Shown in pieces: positions 1 through 12,568 of a stretch of DNA of 64,000 nucleotides. Both the position numbers and the translations under genes were made by a program. The first letter of the stretch is position 1, and every line of letters starts with the position of its first letter. The notes beneath the pieces are model-generated. The model saw only the letters and a program-made list of their open reading frames with translations, had not been told where the DNA came from and made no database searches. Origin of the DNA: Apostichopus japonicus (Eukaryota > Echinodermata > Holothuroidea > Aspidochirotida > Stichopodidae); contig NC_092569.1 in the NCBI RefSeq assembly GCF_037975245.1, positions 29,596,168-29,660,167 on the forward strand, in the 5' to 3' direction.

Positions 1-426
1 AAACACACCTTCAGAAGCAATTTGAATTAATCTAGAATATTTTAAATCATGTATTGGTCGTTCCGTAGTCACATTAACGTTAACATAAATTCATCATTAG
101 GAGATAACACCCCATCCTTTATTGCACAACTGGTCTGAAACAAATAAGTCATACCCTATTTCTGTTTCACAGTTTCTCTCGGTGTTAGTTAACTGCTTTC
201 TGACAACAATGATAGTTCATAACAACATCGAATTTCTTTTGCGTTGGTTCTTCTGATCAAACTGGGAAACGTAACCGATTTTAATGTGTCAACGTCCTGT
301 TGTCCAAACGTTAGATACTGTTTCTTGTTCAGAGCCAAGATAAGTGTTGAGTACGAATCAGTCTTACAGTGAGTGTGTATTCACACTTCAGCTAACGGAT
401 GCATTTTGGAATCTAGTATAAATACG

Positions 427-1146
427 CAGGGATGTAAGTCTTCCGTATTTTACGGAAATCCGGTTTTTTTTCCAGGGATGTAAGTCTTCCGTACTTTTAC
501 GGAAATCCGTTTTTTTTTAATTCCAATAAAGTTCCACAAAATTGTTCGAATATCAAAGACACAACGCGGCAAAAATGCCTGGCCCGTTGCAGCAAGCTAA
601 CTTCAACTTTCACTCATCGATCAATCAAAATACCATTCCTGTTTCGCATCATCGCATTGCACTGTACAACATTGTGCCATGTGAATATCGTTGCGTACGT
701 GCGAACTTCAAATCGCCATAGCTCATTTCTGTCGTTGAAAAACCTTGCCTAATTCACGTTGATTGGACTGCTAATTAATATCTTCGTAACTGCTGGTGCT
801 CGACATAACTTTCGGAATTAATGCTTGTGATATTTGTGAGCGGCGGAAATCTACGGGATACGCATATGAAAGTCGATATTTGTGATCGCATTCAAATGTG
901 AGACTGTTTTTTATTCCGTAGTTCGCTGCGACGTATTCGTAACTTTGAGCTAGCCTAACATAACGATAGTGTGTAAGTAGTAAGAACTAGGGGTAAGATG
1001 TGTTAGCGCTAATACTTCTGAGCTAGCCTAACATAACGATAGTGTGTAAGTAGTCAGAGCTAGGAGTAGGATGTGTTAGGACGGCATTCACCCGGGGTCT
1101 CCGAATAGTTTTCCGGTTTTTTTTTTTGGCTGCACTTACATCCCTG
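427..1146. mobile_element. Non-autonomous DNA transposon, hAT-like ends
   Basis: The ends are CAGGGATGTAAGT and ACTTACATCCCTG, inverted. The left 47 bp are repeated directly at about 473. Inside is a 64-bp tandem pair (about 950-1015 and 1021-1080). There is no open reading frame. The segment is absent at the equivalent place in gene C (near 44,420), though extra flanking sequence also differs. I do not see a clean target-site duplication. Confidence 0.6.
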
Positions 1147-1454
1147 TAATGCAAGATTAAGCATTTTAACTAAGTGCAGGTACTCAAACTCGTATTTATA
1201 TCATGTTGTAATTGCTACTATATATTGTAGCGCCGTTGTCTCGCTGGTATACTTTATGTATTCTCGTTGTATATGTAATGTACCAGTTTTTTTAAACTAA
1301 GAAAACATACTTGACATACTTTAGTTACAAAAGATCCATTCGTTCTCAGAATAAACCTTCCAGTTTAAACATGTTTACATTTTAAATTTAATAAACGATT
1401 ACGATATTTTTAAATTTTGGCTTTATAATTATTAAGAATGTAAAAGACACTTAC

Positions 1455-1719
1455 CATCTGATTTTACGAATGTACCTAAACTAGAGATATAATATTTCCC
1501 CCATTCATCTGAGATTCGAAACTTGTCGTATGTAACATAGTAAGTATCTCCAGCAACGTTCTCAAAGTCCATTCGCAGTTGGTACCGCTTTTGATTTGTT
1601 AAGAAGGCAATTTTCTCATTTCCGATCCAAAACTCACTTCCAAGAAAGCCAAAGCCATTTCTGAAGTCTTTCCAATTTCTATTAAAATTTACAGAATCCG
1701 ATCTTCGTCGCTGTAATAC
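1455..1719 (-). CDS. Gene A exon 4: FBG1 second segment
   Basis: This 265-nt exon encodes VLQRRRSDSVNFNRNWKDF, GFGFLGSEFWIGNEKIAFLT and SYYV-type core strands, ending ...TFVKSDG. It leaves in phase 1 at the donor gtaagt. By analogy with B, C and D the next exon would be TIL rather than the end of an FBG domain. Confidence 0.9.
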
Positions 1720-4700
1720 CTACAACGAATATCAAAGAAGTAAGCTTTGACTAGGACGTTATTAAATATTTATTATTCTTTCCTTCATGCAATGCGATTA
1801 GTTGCTAACAGTTAAAACAGAGAAAAAAGAACTTATAATTCCTAATTTTACTTCGTAGTGTGGGCTAGAGGTTTACAGTTTTCTTAGAAGATGAACCACA
1901 CTGTACTTAATTTCAAAATATATAAAATAATTGATTCAAATTTTGTTTCGATAAAAATATCAAAATTATGAAATAACGATTTTGTATTAAATCGCTATAT
2001 ATTCGTCTATGCAAAATTGAATACATTTGTACAAAACTAGTGAAAGTTGAAAAGGAGATATCAAGTAAACACCCATACCGTCCATCCACCACTATCAAGA
2101 TCATTTTTACAGTAAGCCTCAAATGGTTCCGGATAGCCATCTGGTTTAATAAGGTACACTCCAGATGTATTGTGGGTAGAGGAACAGGTATTCGATACTT
2201 CTTTACAATCCCTCGGATACGCTGGTTGTTGAAAAACAAAGTATGATATACCTTTATGAAAAGGAAAACAAAGTAAATATATTATTGCAATTGAAAAATC
2301 AGTTCAATTAATGGAAATATCGCATTTGATTATACGTCAATTGTTATAGAAATGGATTAGTTACTATGAGAGTAAGATACTAGGTCAGTCTTTATACCAA
2401 TTATTATTCAACTACCATATAGAGGAAGATATAGCGACTAAATTAAATACAGTAATCGTCATTTAATTCATATATGTAACTGCTTTGAAGCATTGGTTCT
2501 CAGTCTGCAATGTAAATTTAGAGACCATGTTAATTGAATTTATATTTCATCAAGTTTTCGTAGTTGTCGATCATATCCAAGTTTGATCAAAAGATTTATG
2601 AAAAAAAAGTCAAATTCGATTTAACTTACCTGAACAAAAATAGATGTAGAACGTAGGACTTGATCAAAATATACGACTCAGAGGAAATCAATGTTATAAT
2701 ATATGTAAGGAAATTGTGGCACGATTGAAAAACAAAAAGTCTAGAGCGACCACTAAATAACATTGAACATTCACAGCCTTTCAATTTGTCCAACTGATGT
2801 GTTAACGTTTATAATACATAGGTGATATAACTTACAGAGGTTGCTTCTTATTATAACGTAAATCATATTACATTGCAATTACACCTACCTGAAGATCTTC
2901 CCTCGGCACTGACGATTACCTGTGTAATAATAAACATTTTCTGAATACATTACAAGACATACAGAGTATTGCAGTCAACACTAAGCAGGATCAGATTAAA
3001 TCTAATGTTAATGTATAATGAACCAGTTCGAGGGAAAGGAGGAGCATTTCGAGAACTGGTCCCAAAAAATGTTACATTTAAACAAGTGAAGTCGATTTAA
3101 ACTTTGGTAAATTCTCCTGATCACCACTTTATATGATTTGTTTGTTTTTTCTATATTCCATATCTGATTTACAGGTCAATGATCACTTACAGAGTACAAC
3201 TTTCTTCCAGAAAGCATTAGATTGGCATTTTCCGCTTTTTACAGCCACTCTCGTACATGATATGCAAGCTAAGGCGAGAGAACAAAGGCAATAGCCGGCT
3301 GCTTGAATAAACTGCTGTGTTGCTTAATGTAGACAGATGTTCTTTGTTCATAATATATTTTGACATAAGAACATTTCAGACATGAGTTGTAACGCATTTG
3401 TGTTTGACAGTCCATCGTAACGGGTATGGATCATCAGCTAGCTATTCTTTGTGGAATACAATTACTGTTTCTTGATACTTACCGTGCACGTGAAACACTG
3501 AGATTTAAAAGGTGTCATTTCACTTGTAAGGTAAGTGCATAGACATATACTAATATATCGTACTAAATAAACAAGTGAAGCAGCGCTGTAGAAGCTCAGC
3601 TAAGATTCTATTTGATAAGCTTCTTTCTAGTGTTGTGCAGATATCCTGAATATCGGTTTTGGCCGATATCCGATATTACAATCCCAATATCGGCCCATAT
3701 ACCGATATTTTAAACAGCAATAATGATGGTCAAACTACAAGTTAAGTCTTGCTTTAATACATACAGTATCATAATTATAATCGTCAGTCCTAAGTTATTG
3801 TCGTTTTCACATCACAAACGCAGTAACAGCTAGTTTAACTCTCATTTGCAGAAAAAAGGGCATATTCTATAACCTGTTTCCTATCCTTAATAAACGATTA
3901 TATTTCCCACCAATTAGTTGATATGTATGAAATTGTGTGCTTTCATTTTTGTGTGTAAAACACAAGCCTATCCTTCCTGTTTCTTCTGATGCACTATTCG
4001 TTACTCTGTTTGACCAACTATGTTCAACACTTAGGCTGCAAGTCTTATACAAACTGCCTTCAAATGCAGCCACGAATTTCTTAGCAAAAGTGACATCGTG
4101 TGAAGAATAAGCTCATTTAATGTAGAAAAGAGATGAGCATATCCCGGCTTAGAACTTTAACTACTCCTTGTGTTTAACAGAACGAAAACGAAAACTTGTT
4201 CTTCGATTTTCTAATTTCCGTACACAATTATGTCCTTCCATTAGCCGGCTATACTAACAACTAAGCCTAGCAAAACTTAGCAGGTGCTTCGTGTTTGAAA
4301 TATTTCGTAAACCAGTCGGCAACAAATTGTGATAAGCAAACTTGATTCTCAAAATACAATCTTTTCATTAGCCATTGCTGTTTGACAAAATGCATACATG
4401 GTACTCTTTGCAGCTTTTAAAAGGTACATAATGATTTAGTAGGGGGTTTCCACGTGATATAACTTTTATTCTCAGCTGATTGCTCAGAAGCACTGTGCAA
4501 GTTAGGGTGATAGGCTACTACAAGTCATATACATATAGTCCGATAAGTTACTTCTTACATTGTGTTTTACCCCGGTGCATTTTTCGTAGGTCTGAATATG
4601 CCATATTTACAACTTTGCTTGTGCAAAATGTTTCTTGGACTCTTGCCAAGAATATTTGCAAGGGCAAAACAGGGAAGTTAATTTTTAAGCGCGACAAAGA

Positions 4701-7700
4701 CTGTTTTGTAGGCTATACGTAGCGTTAAGTGGCCTGACTGGTCCGTTTATATCAGTGAATATTAATCAGAACTGCTTGTTTGACTAGCTGATCGGCATAT
4801 TGGCCGCTGGCTATGAATCGAAATCGAAACTGAAGCTAAAATTGTTGAGGACAAATTAATAAAACATTGCAAAAACAAGAAGTGGCTTTGCTGTGGAAAA
4901 AGAAGTTCAATATCGGTTTGCCGTTATCGGCATTGGGCCTTAATTTTACCGATACCGATATGCCGCCGATATCACAAACTATTATCGGCGCAACACTAGT
5001 TTTGATTAGAAATATTTTGAGCAGTTTTATCCATAGTTTTGTTCGTAAGGTATAAGTCATAGGCAAAATAACGATGTCAATCACTTATGCCTTATGCTTT
5101 TTTTTTTCTTCCTCCGTTTATTTGAACTATACATTAATATACAAATATACAAATAACGTATCCATTCAAAAATAGCAAAAGTTAAATAACAATGAAATTG
5201 AGCAACACCATGCAGTATAATAACGACCAACATGGCGGATAGAAAACAAATTACTATGATAAGAACAAGTAGAAGAATAACCACAAGAAGAATTCCAGAC
5301 TTACTAGAAAATATTACAACAAATAACAGCAAATTATAACAATTGAGGATGTGGAAATTGCGAAAAATTAAATATTTGAGGTTTTTATTAATGAGGAGCA
5401 AGCATCCTTGAGTTCCTCGAAATTAATGTTATTCTTATTATTCTTTTTGTTATGACGAAAAATATAGTTCTCCACCTTTAATGCAAACGCGATCTTATGA
5501 ATAAATTCATTACAACTTAAGGTCTTGTTTTGACGCTTGGTACTGAAAATATAGACCTTAAGATGAAGAATGACTGACTTATGCCTTATGCTACTTCTTA
5601 GCAGACATAGGCCTAGTTTGTTACAATGTTAGAAATTTTTAATTCTTCAAATGGTAACACTTTCACAAACTAACTAAAAATGTGAGACAACAATATTAAA
5701 AGCTAACTCAACAAATCCACGTGGTATAGAAAGAAGAATAAAGATTTAACATTAAAATTGTATCATCTATAACATGATGATAACATTACATAGTGTGACA
5801 TTCTCTCGTAACAGTAGAGAAGGGTCGGAAGCAGCTTAAAAAAATACATTTTTCTTGTTTGCTAATTCCGAATAATACCAATATAGACAGGTTAGAACAG
5901 CCGAGCATATTACAATTCAAATTTTATGAAATGACGATGTCATCTGTCAATACAAAAACATAATGTATACCATTTCCAGTACATGAAGTGAATTTAGACA
6001 ATTCTCTGAATAACCAGAAAAAAAACAAGCTGTAAATCATTCCTGAAAGTTAAACAGTTTTCTGATGTTTTCTTCTCCATCAAATTTGTGAAAATTCTTG
6101 AAAACAATGTTTTCTCATGGGTCATCTTGTCAATAGTTTTAACACGTCGAACAGGTCAAGGGTTACTTTTTGGCACAATTTAGTATCCTTCTAGAAGAGT
6201 TTGGCCTTTAGATACAAGACTATGGTATCATATTTACCTAAAGTTATAAATTATCAAATCTACAAAATCGAAATCATTACGTGGATTGATTTGAGCTATT
6301 TAGTAGTACATGTTATACTTTGCTGTTGCCAAAAAGAGTAAAGTACACAATATCATACAATCTCTACAAAGAGATTGAAGCGTAAAGGGGAGGGTGGGGC
6401 CGGGGAGATATATTGTTATCGTCGAATATGTTATTCAGGAAGCAACGACTTACACTGTTTGAGACGTTACTGCTGTATCTGTACACAACATTGTATTTAT
6501 TATCACAGATTGCTAAATATCACATGCCGTATTTTCCCTGTATAAAATGCTCGTGCGAACTATTGCCAGAACATATCATTTGGAGGGATTAATTTTGATA
6601 TCTCTCAACTTATTACCATACATGGTGAAGTTAAAGGTATTTCGACAATACTTTCCAGTTTTTCCAACATGTTAGAAAAGAGACATTTAAATACAGTGTG
6701 ATATATTTGATGTTTAATTTTTACAAGTCTATCATCAATGTCTATTTTAAGTATTGGGAGAGTTCACTTTTGTATACTGAACTACATTACAACTTACATG
6801 TTACTGTTAAACTGTTAAACGACAAACGAAAAATTAAGTTCTTTACTACACCGACCAGCCACATAAAGGGAAGGTGTGAGTCTTGTGGGAAGGAGGGAGT
6901 GATGGAGGACAGGGAAGAGGGAGAGTGTGGGTGGGGATCGGTGACTACTACCATCGTATACATGTTATAGAGATAGAGTACATTTTCAGTAGTAAATCTG
7001 GTCATTAACTATGAACGACGAAATACATGAGCATATCTTCGCGTTAGTTTTACATTTAATTTCTGTATTCAAATTGAGACTATTAAACATTACCTAGTTA
7101 GTCAGTCACAAGGAAGGTTTCATGATTGGCACGACTTCATGGAGCATTTTATGTGAAAATGGGGTAAACTACCCGTGATATGAGAGGTTTAAATAGAGGA
7201 CATTAATATATGTCTTTCTCGTATCAGTTTATTTCCAGATTATACATTGCCACTAAATGAACTATTTCGCACAGATGTTGCTAATATATGCATCAATTAT
7301 TTAATCCTTTAGACGGTGAATAGCCTGTAATATTTCAAAATTTGACAAAAAAATCACTTTGGATTGTCATTAAAATGTTGGTGAATTGGATTATGTCAAA
7401 AGTATTTTTTTCTATAAAAATGAAATTTAATTTACAGTTTACAGATTTATCCTAACTTGAGCTTAAAAAAAACTAAAGACAGAACAAGAAACCATGTTTT
7501 AAAGAATTCCTGATCAACCTAACTTTGCAAGTAAAATAATAGAGTATAATTATTTAAGTACAAGCAACCAGAAAAAAAAAACAATCATGTTAGTTTTAAA
7601 GTGTTAGAAATGTTCTCTGCAGCTACACTGAGTTATTCCCCTAGGAATATGGCCTCTAGTGATTTTCTTATGAAAGGGTGAAATTGTAGTTTTACTTTGT

Positions 7701-10700
7701 CCAGAATATGGCTTATACCTGACACTATAATACAACAAAAGGGATTTAATGGAAGAAAACATACAAATCTTCCGTGAAATTGATTTATTTGATAAGACAT
7801 TACATTGTTTTTAAACAGTTTTCTTTTCTTACTTTTTTCTGGATTGGTGTCACAATGAATAAAGAAACATTCTACTACAAATTTTATTTTGACTATGATT
7901 GAACAAGATAAATGTCTATAAAAATCAAATGCAATGTACATTTTGTTGAGAAAGCTCTCGTTCCAATTATGTTGTACTAATTATTCTCTACGTTGTGTTT
8001 ACTGTTATAGATTAATCCTTATTGGAAGTTAAAAAACAATAACAAAACAATAACAAAACTAAAGACAGAACAATGAACAATGTTTTAAAGAATTCCTGAA
8101 CAACATAACTTTGCATTTAAAATTGAAGAGTGCAATTATTTAAGTATAAGCAGCAAGAATAAGAATCAGGTTATTTTTAAAGTGTTAAAATGTTCTCGGC
8201 CTGTACACTGAATTATTGCCCTAGTAATATAGCTTTTAGTGGTTTCTTATGATAGACTGAAGTTGTAGTTGTACTATGTCTTAGAATATGGCTTATTCTT
8301 GACACTATAATGTAACAAAAGGGATTTAATGGAAGAAAACATACAAATCTGCCGTGAAATTGATTTATTTGATAAAGCATTTACATAGTTTTTAAACAGT
8401 TTTCTTTTTCTAACCTCATGTCGGGATTGATGGCACAAAGAGTAAAGAAAAATATTTTTTTTAGACTATGACTTTATACATATAACTATTATCAACCTTT
8501 AAAATTCACATTGTACTGTGTAAAGATGGGTTTGAAACTTAAATATTTTAAACGACTCAACATAACTATGTACAAAGCTAATGATTAGTTAACATTATTC
8601 AAATGACTCGAAAAGGTAAATCAAATGTTACAAAAATGGCAATTTGTAAGCTCTCATTAAAACCCCATACGCAGAAGTAACGCCTATGACATTAAAAAGC
8701 GCCTTTGTGTGTTTTTTTTTAATTCTATTTTATTCAATTACAGATCGTGTAATAACAATACTATAAGAAAACAATGCTCTTACAATACTATTAGTTGTCA
8801 TTACCATCACCATATCGTTACTGCTTACTAGACTTCAACGTTTTTGAAATTTAAAAGGCATGCGATAGAGATGTTTTTTTTTAAAACTTTGTCGTTTCAA
8901 GTAAAAAAAAATGAACATGTCTTACATTTTTTTGCTCCTATGTCAATAATCTTTTAAAAAGTGCGGTTAACACAAGTGTATTTATCAAGATAAGAAAGCG
9001 GAATATTGGGATAATATTTCCTGGGAATTACTAACAATATAAAGCCTGAAGGAAAATGAGAAACACGGGAAGAGAACGGGAAGAGATGTTTTTTTTTAAA
9101 ACTTTGTCGTTTCAAGTAAAAAAAAATGAACATGTCTTACATTTTTTTGCTCCTATGTCAATAATCTTTTAAAAAGTGCGGTTAACACAAGTGTATTTAT
9201 CAAGATAAGAAAGCGGAATATTGGGATAATATTTCCTGGGAATTACTAACAATATAAAGCCTGAAGGAAAATGAGAAACACGGAAAGAGAAAATTGGAAG
9301 CTAGCCACTACAATCGCTGTAGACATTTTCATGATCGCGTACCATATAATTTTTGCGTGAAGGCAATTTAAAGCCACAACGTAGCATCTAAAAACAGCCG
9401 TTGCGCTCACAAAAGTTGCATTTGTACTTTTCTGGCTTTGTTGAAGTATATTTTTCTTTGATATTTCGTTCTGCTTAGTTTATTATTTTCAGCATTTAAT
9501 ATCCTAAATGTCACCTTTTTTTTATTTTCCATAAATTAGTTTTAAATGAGATTGACGTGTTTACCAGTTATTTTTAATATTATTCAACCTTGTTTCCTTG
9601 AACATGTACATGTACAAAATACGGATCGTAATATTTATGTCTTAAAAATACATTTCAAAACATCGTTACTCTTTGTTATAGACTATTTGTAACATAAATG
9701 CTACTTAAATAACGATACATATTAATGTAATATGATATGAGCATGTGAAGAAGGTAAACATTTAGGTGCTCTTGAGAAATTGTAACGCTGCAAATGTTGG
9801 GTTTGAATGGTAGTTTACAGTAATATTATCACATTTAAACTGAGAATTGCTTTAAATGTGATTAAACCTGAATCGGTCTTGCCACTCTTTTAAAGTTATA
9901 AATATCTTCTTTTTTTTAAAAGGATGTTCCTCATCGTTCAAAATTTTGTTCACAGTAGTGACCCAACTGTTTGACTATTTGAAATGGAAGTTTATTAAAC
10001 AGCTTTATGGTTGGATTATTACATAGAAATGTGTTGCTTTTAGTTTAGCCAACGCAAATTTTGCTTTAATGTATTCATAAGAATAATTTGAACAACAACA
10101 AGCAATACAGTGTCCGTTTTGGAAATCATATCAAAATAACAGAGCTGACAAAGGAAATTGCCTCTATACAGATGGATATCAAGTTATTCGTTTGTAATTT
10201 ATGTCAAATATGAAAAAAGCAAGGCATCAAATAAATAAAAACATTGGAAACGTTTTTACCGTACATAGAGTACCGAGTATCGCTCTGTATCGATAGAGAA
10301 TATGATTATTGGATTTTTAACAAGAAGAAAATTTTTAACTTATGAATCTAGAAATAACTAAACAGCATAGTTTAGCATTTAGTTTTTGCTAAAAAAAAAT
10401 AAGTGAATATGAATTCATGAGCTAGAATATATTTACATGTCAATTTAAGCTCAGTAATTTATAATATGAAATGAAGGAGTGTTGTAGCGTATTGGTACGT
10501 ATCTGTGAAAGGTAAGGTTGGCTATTGGAGGGAGGGGAACCCTGTGCACTGAAGGTTCTTTAAAGGATATGTGGAGAGAGATACACTCACAGTTTGAAAA
10601 GAGACTGCTCTTTTCCCAGCCATATCACAACACGTGATTGAGTTTTAAGCATTGGTTTGTGAAGAAGTCCGTTTGAGATGTTTGAATTAGCTTTTCTTCT

Positions 10701-11149
10701 AAATATTTTACACGTAAGCAAAGTTGAGAGAATAATGTATTTAGGCTTAGGAAAACCAATTAGAACTATTTTACCTTTTTTTTCTATTTCAATATATGTG
10801 GTCAAATTAAAGACGTTTTGTTATAAATCGAAACATTGTTTTCCTATCGCGAAGTTAACAATTCTGAGTATTTTAATTGAAGGTCTTCTTACTGAATATC
10901 ATTTGGTATTTTTATTGCTGTTTTCCTATTTCTTGGAAGATGCTAACCATTCAGTTTGTCACATCATTTAATATTAACAGAGTTAGCCCATCAACACACT
11001 AACGCAACTTATGTTACTTTAGAAAGAGTCAGAAGATATTCAATGGTAAAATACAAAATATATTAAATAAAAGAGAGACTTACCATTTCTGTTCCGAACG
11101 AGTTCCAAACCGCCAAAACAGTCATACAAAATTTGAAAAACTTCTCCAT
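1455..11149 (-). CDS. Gene A: secreted fibrinogen-related protein, 5' four exons only (3' part off window)
   Basis: Exons in transcription order are 11084-11149, 2889-2919, 2079-2251 and 1455-1719. They join in phases 0, 1, 0 and leave phase 1 open, giving 178 codons plus one base. The product begins with a 22-residue hydrophobic leader (MEKFFKFCMTVLAVW...), then an 11-residue linker, then an FBG N-terminal region (YPRDCKEV..., SGVYLIKPDGYPEPFEAYC, GGWT, VLQRRR, DFRNGFGFLGSEFWIGNEKI). Splice sites are GT-AG throughout. The left-edge sequence is intron, aligning with gene C sequence just 5' of its TIL exon, so the TIL, EGF-like and second FBG exons should lie left of base 1. Gene A is the closest paralogue of gene C in this window, matching it through the introns as well. 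One visible replacement is Lys for Asp after the second FBG1 cysteine (AYCKND against AYCDND). The gene model is inferred from sequence, with no transcript. Confidence 0.8.
2079..2251 (-). CDS. Gene A exon 3: FBG1 first segment
   Basis: This 173-nt exon (enters in phase 1, leaves in phase 0) encodes ISYFVFQQPAYPRDCKEV to GGWT, with the FReD opening motifs RDC, SGVYLI-PDG and AYC...GGWT. It carries an NTS glycosylation sequon. The donor is gtatgg. Confidence 0.9.
2889..2919 (-). CDS. Gene A exon 2: 31-nt micro-exon
   Basis: Between acag and gtaggt, this reads VIVSAEGRSS plus one base of a Gly codon completed by the next exon. It has the same length and phase as the micro-exons of genes B, C and D, and is identical to that of gene C as read. 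Confidence 0.75.
3627..4999. mobile_element. MITE-like element with CTAG-flanked inverted ends
   Basis: The left end CTAGTGTTGTGC and right end GCGCAACACTAG are inverted copies with one mismatch. Sub-terminal stretches are rich in CGATATCGG-type motifs at both ends. There is no convincing coding capacity. The copy in gene C (about 46,667-48,004) has lost the right end. Confidence 0.6.
5083..5592 (-). mobile_element. Retroposed insert with 16-bp target-site duplication
   Basis: The direct repeats at 5083-5098 and 5577-5592 (acttatgccttatgct) flank a 478-bp insert whose + strand begins with a run of T, that is, a poly(A) tail on the minus strand. The paralogous site at 48013-48028 has a single copy and no insert. 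This fits a SINE or 5'-truncated LINE; family not recognised. Confidence 0.7.
7470..8560. repeat. Old tandem duplication of about 560 bp in gene A intron 1
   Basis: The stretch beginning actaaagacagaaca and running through gggatttaatggaagaaaac occurs twice, near 7,475 and 8,058. The same pair is present in gene C (near 49,905 and 50,490), so it predates the block duplication. Confidence 0.65.
8867..9285. repeat. 215-bp tandem duplication in gene A intron 1
   Basis: The unit starts agagatgtttttttt at 8867 and again at 9082. The copies are almost identical. Gene C has one copy (from about 51,298). Confidence 0.85.
11084..11149 (-). CDS. Gene A exon 1: signal peptide
   Basis: ATG at 11149-11147 opens 22 codons ending in ATG, followed by the donor gtaagt. 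The basic start (MEKFFK) and hydrophobic core (FCMTVLAVW) fit a secretory signal peptide. The same 22-codon exon occurs at 53237-53302 in gene C. A TATA-like box lies about 265 bp upstream. Confidence 0.8.
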
Positions 11150-11413
11150 GATTTCTAGTTTGTATAAATGACATGCGAAAATATATTCGATGAAGTGCAA
11201 GATGACAAATGGCACAGAGTCTCTCTATAGGGGTGATCAGCTCCCTATTAAAATGACCGCAGTAGTATGGATGTCCATAGATGCCATTATTTTATTTGAA
11301 GTATAATTTGGTGAACAGCTTATACAAATGTACTGCACATCTGTAGTATCCGTAGGCTTGTATGTAAAGATGACTATTCGACATGCGCAATCCAACTTAA
11401 TAGTATTCAGAGC

Positions 11414-11421
11414 TATTTATA
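11414..11421 (-). promoter_or_regulatory. TATA-like box upstream of gene A
   Basis: The minus strand reads TATAAATA, 265 bp upstream of the gene A start codon. The same element at the same distance lies upstream of gene C. A GGATTGCGCA motif follows about 30 bp downstream, similar to a C/EBP half-site. Assignment as core promoter is inference. Confidence 0.45.
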
Positions 11422-12186
11422 TCTTGAACATAGTACAGTAAGCTTAGGTTGTATGATGTTGAATTGTCCTTGATCCGATAACTACAGCATAACGCCTAGT
11501 GTATACTTATTGACTATCGTGCATCTAGTTCCAAGGACAGCAAAGATATTGTAATTCAATAATAGTCAAATGTATTTTGTTTTTGAAACGAATATCAATT
11601 ACGGTGATCGCTTATTTTTTATGTTACATCTAGTGTGGTTCATATTAAAGTCTTTTGTAGTTGTATGTCGAAATAATGACGTCTATGCTTTCAAGCCGAT
11701 GAAAAGAGAAGGAATGGTGATTTGCTTGTTCTGGTTAAGCTGCTTTTATCGATATTTTTAAGAACCCTTTATGAGTGATTAATTTAGCTAAGTTACTACA
11801 CTTTTACGTTGGAAGGCAAAATTAAAGAAGAATGAAAAAGACAGGAAGTGATTCTACTAATCAGCACTATATAACATGCATGGACTAGTACAATACATCT
11901 TATATAACGTGAAATATACTGTATGATCTATTATACACTATCAATATATATAGAGAAATATCTAATTGACACATTTTGGAAAAGGTCGATGATTTGAAGC
12001 GGTAGGCTATATGAAAAATACTTCCTTGTTTATGATGCCTACGTCACACCCTGTTTGCGGAATCGAGTGTCCTCACATCTGATTGAATAAACATGTCAGC
12101 TGTTTTGCTGGGCTTTGACTCAATTATTTTATAGACGGCAAGATTGGCATCCATACTGGCTGTAAATTGTGAAGAAAAGCTTTTCG

Positions 12187-12188
<2 letters not shown>

Positions 12189-12267
<79 letters not shown>
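12189..12267. repeat. TA dinucleotide tract
   Basis: About 79 bp of alternating T and A. The paralogous place at 54,348 has only about ten bases. Confidence 0.95.
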
Positions 12268-12269
<2 letters not shown>

Positions 12270-12568
12270 ATATTGAATCAAAGAGATTTTAATATCTTTT
12301 GAATAGTTACTTTGATATCAGATAAAAACCTCTCTTTTAATGAAAGTAATTTATATTAATCAGCAGGGGAGTAGCTAGAGCTTCTTTTTAGGCGTAGAGC
12401 TACGTTATAGTTGTAGCTATAGGCGGTTCATTTAAGCGTAGCCTACGGTTATCAGGGGTCTGAGCGTTGGTTCAGTTTTAGCCAACGGATAAATTCTGTC
12501 AGTCAGGTTTTTGGATGAATTATAAAATGAGTGCCAGCATGCCTACAGCATTTTGTTACTTCGCTGAC

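Larger units (their letters stand above)
2920..11083 (-). other. Gene A intron 1 (8.2 kb)
   Basis: It separates the signal-peptide exon from the micro-exon. Apart from the repeats listed separately, I see no exon, no RNA gene and no intact transposon gene. Short open stretches here are not conserved as frames in the gene C counterpart. Confidence 0.7.

Noticed and set aside
4480-4722. 80-codon plus-strand frame within the CTAG element (paralogue at 47538-47765)
   Set aside because: The amino acid sequence is not constrained between copies beyond DNA similarity, and there is no transposase motif.
5081-5401. 106-codon hydrophobic minus-strand frame
   Set aside because: Lies inside the retroposed insert, is low-complexity, shows no reverse transcriptase or other motif, and is absent from gene C.
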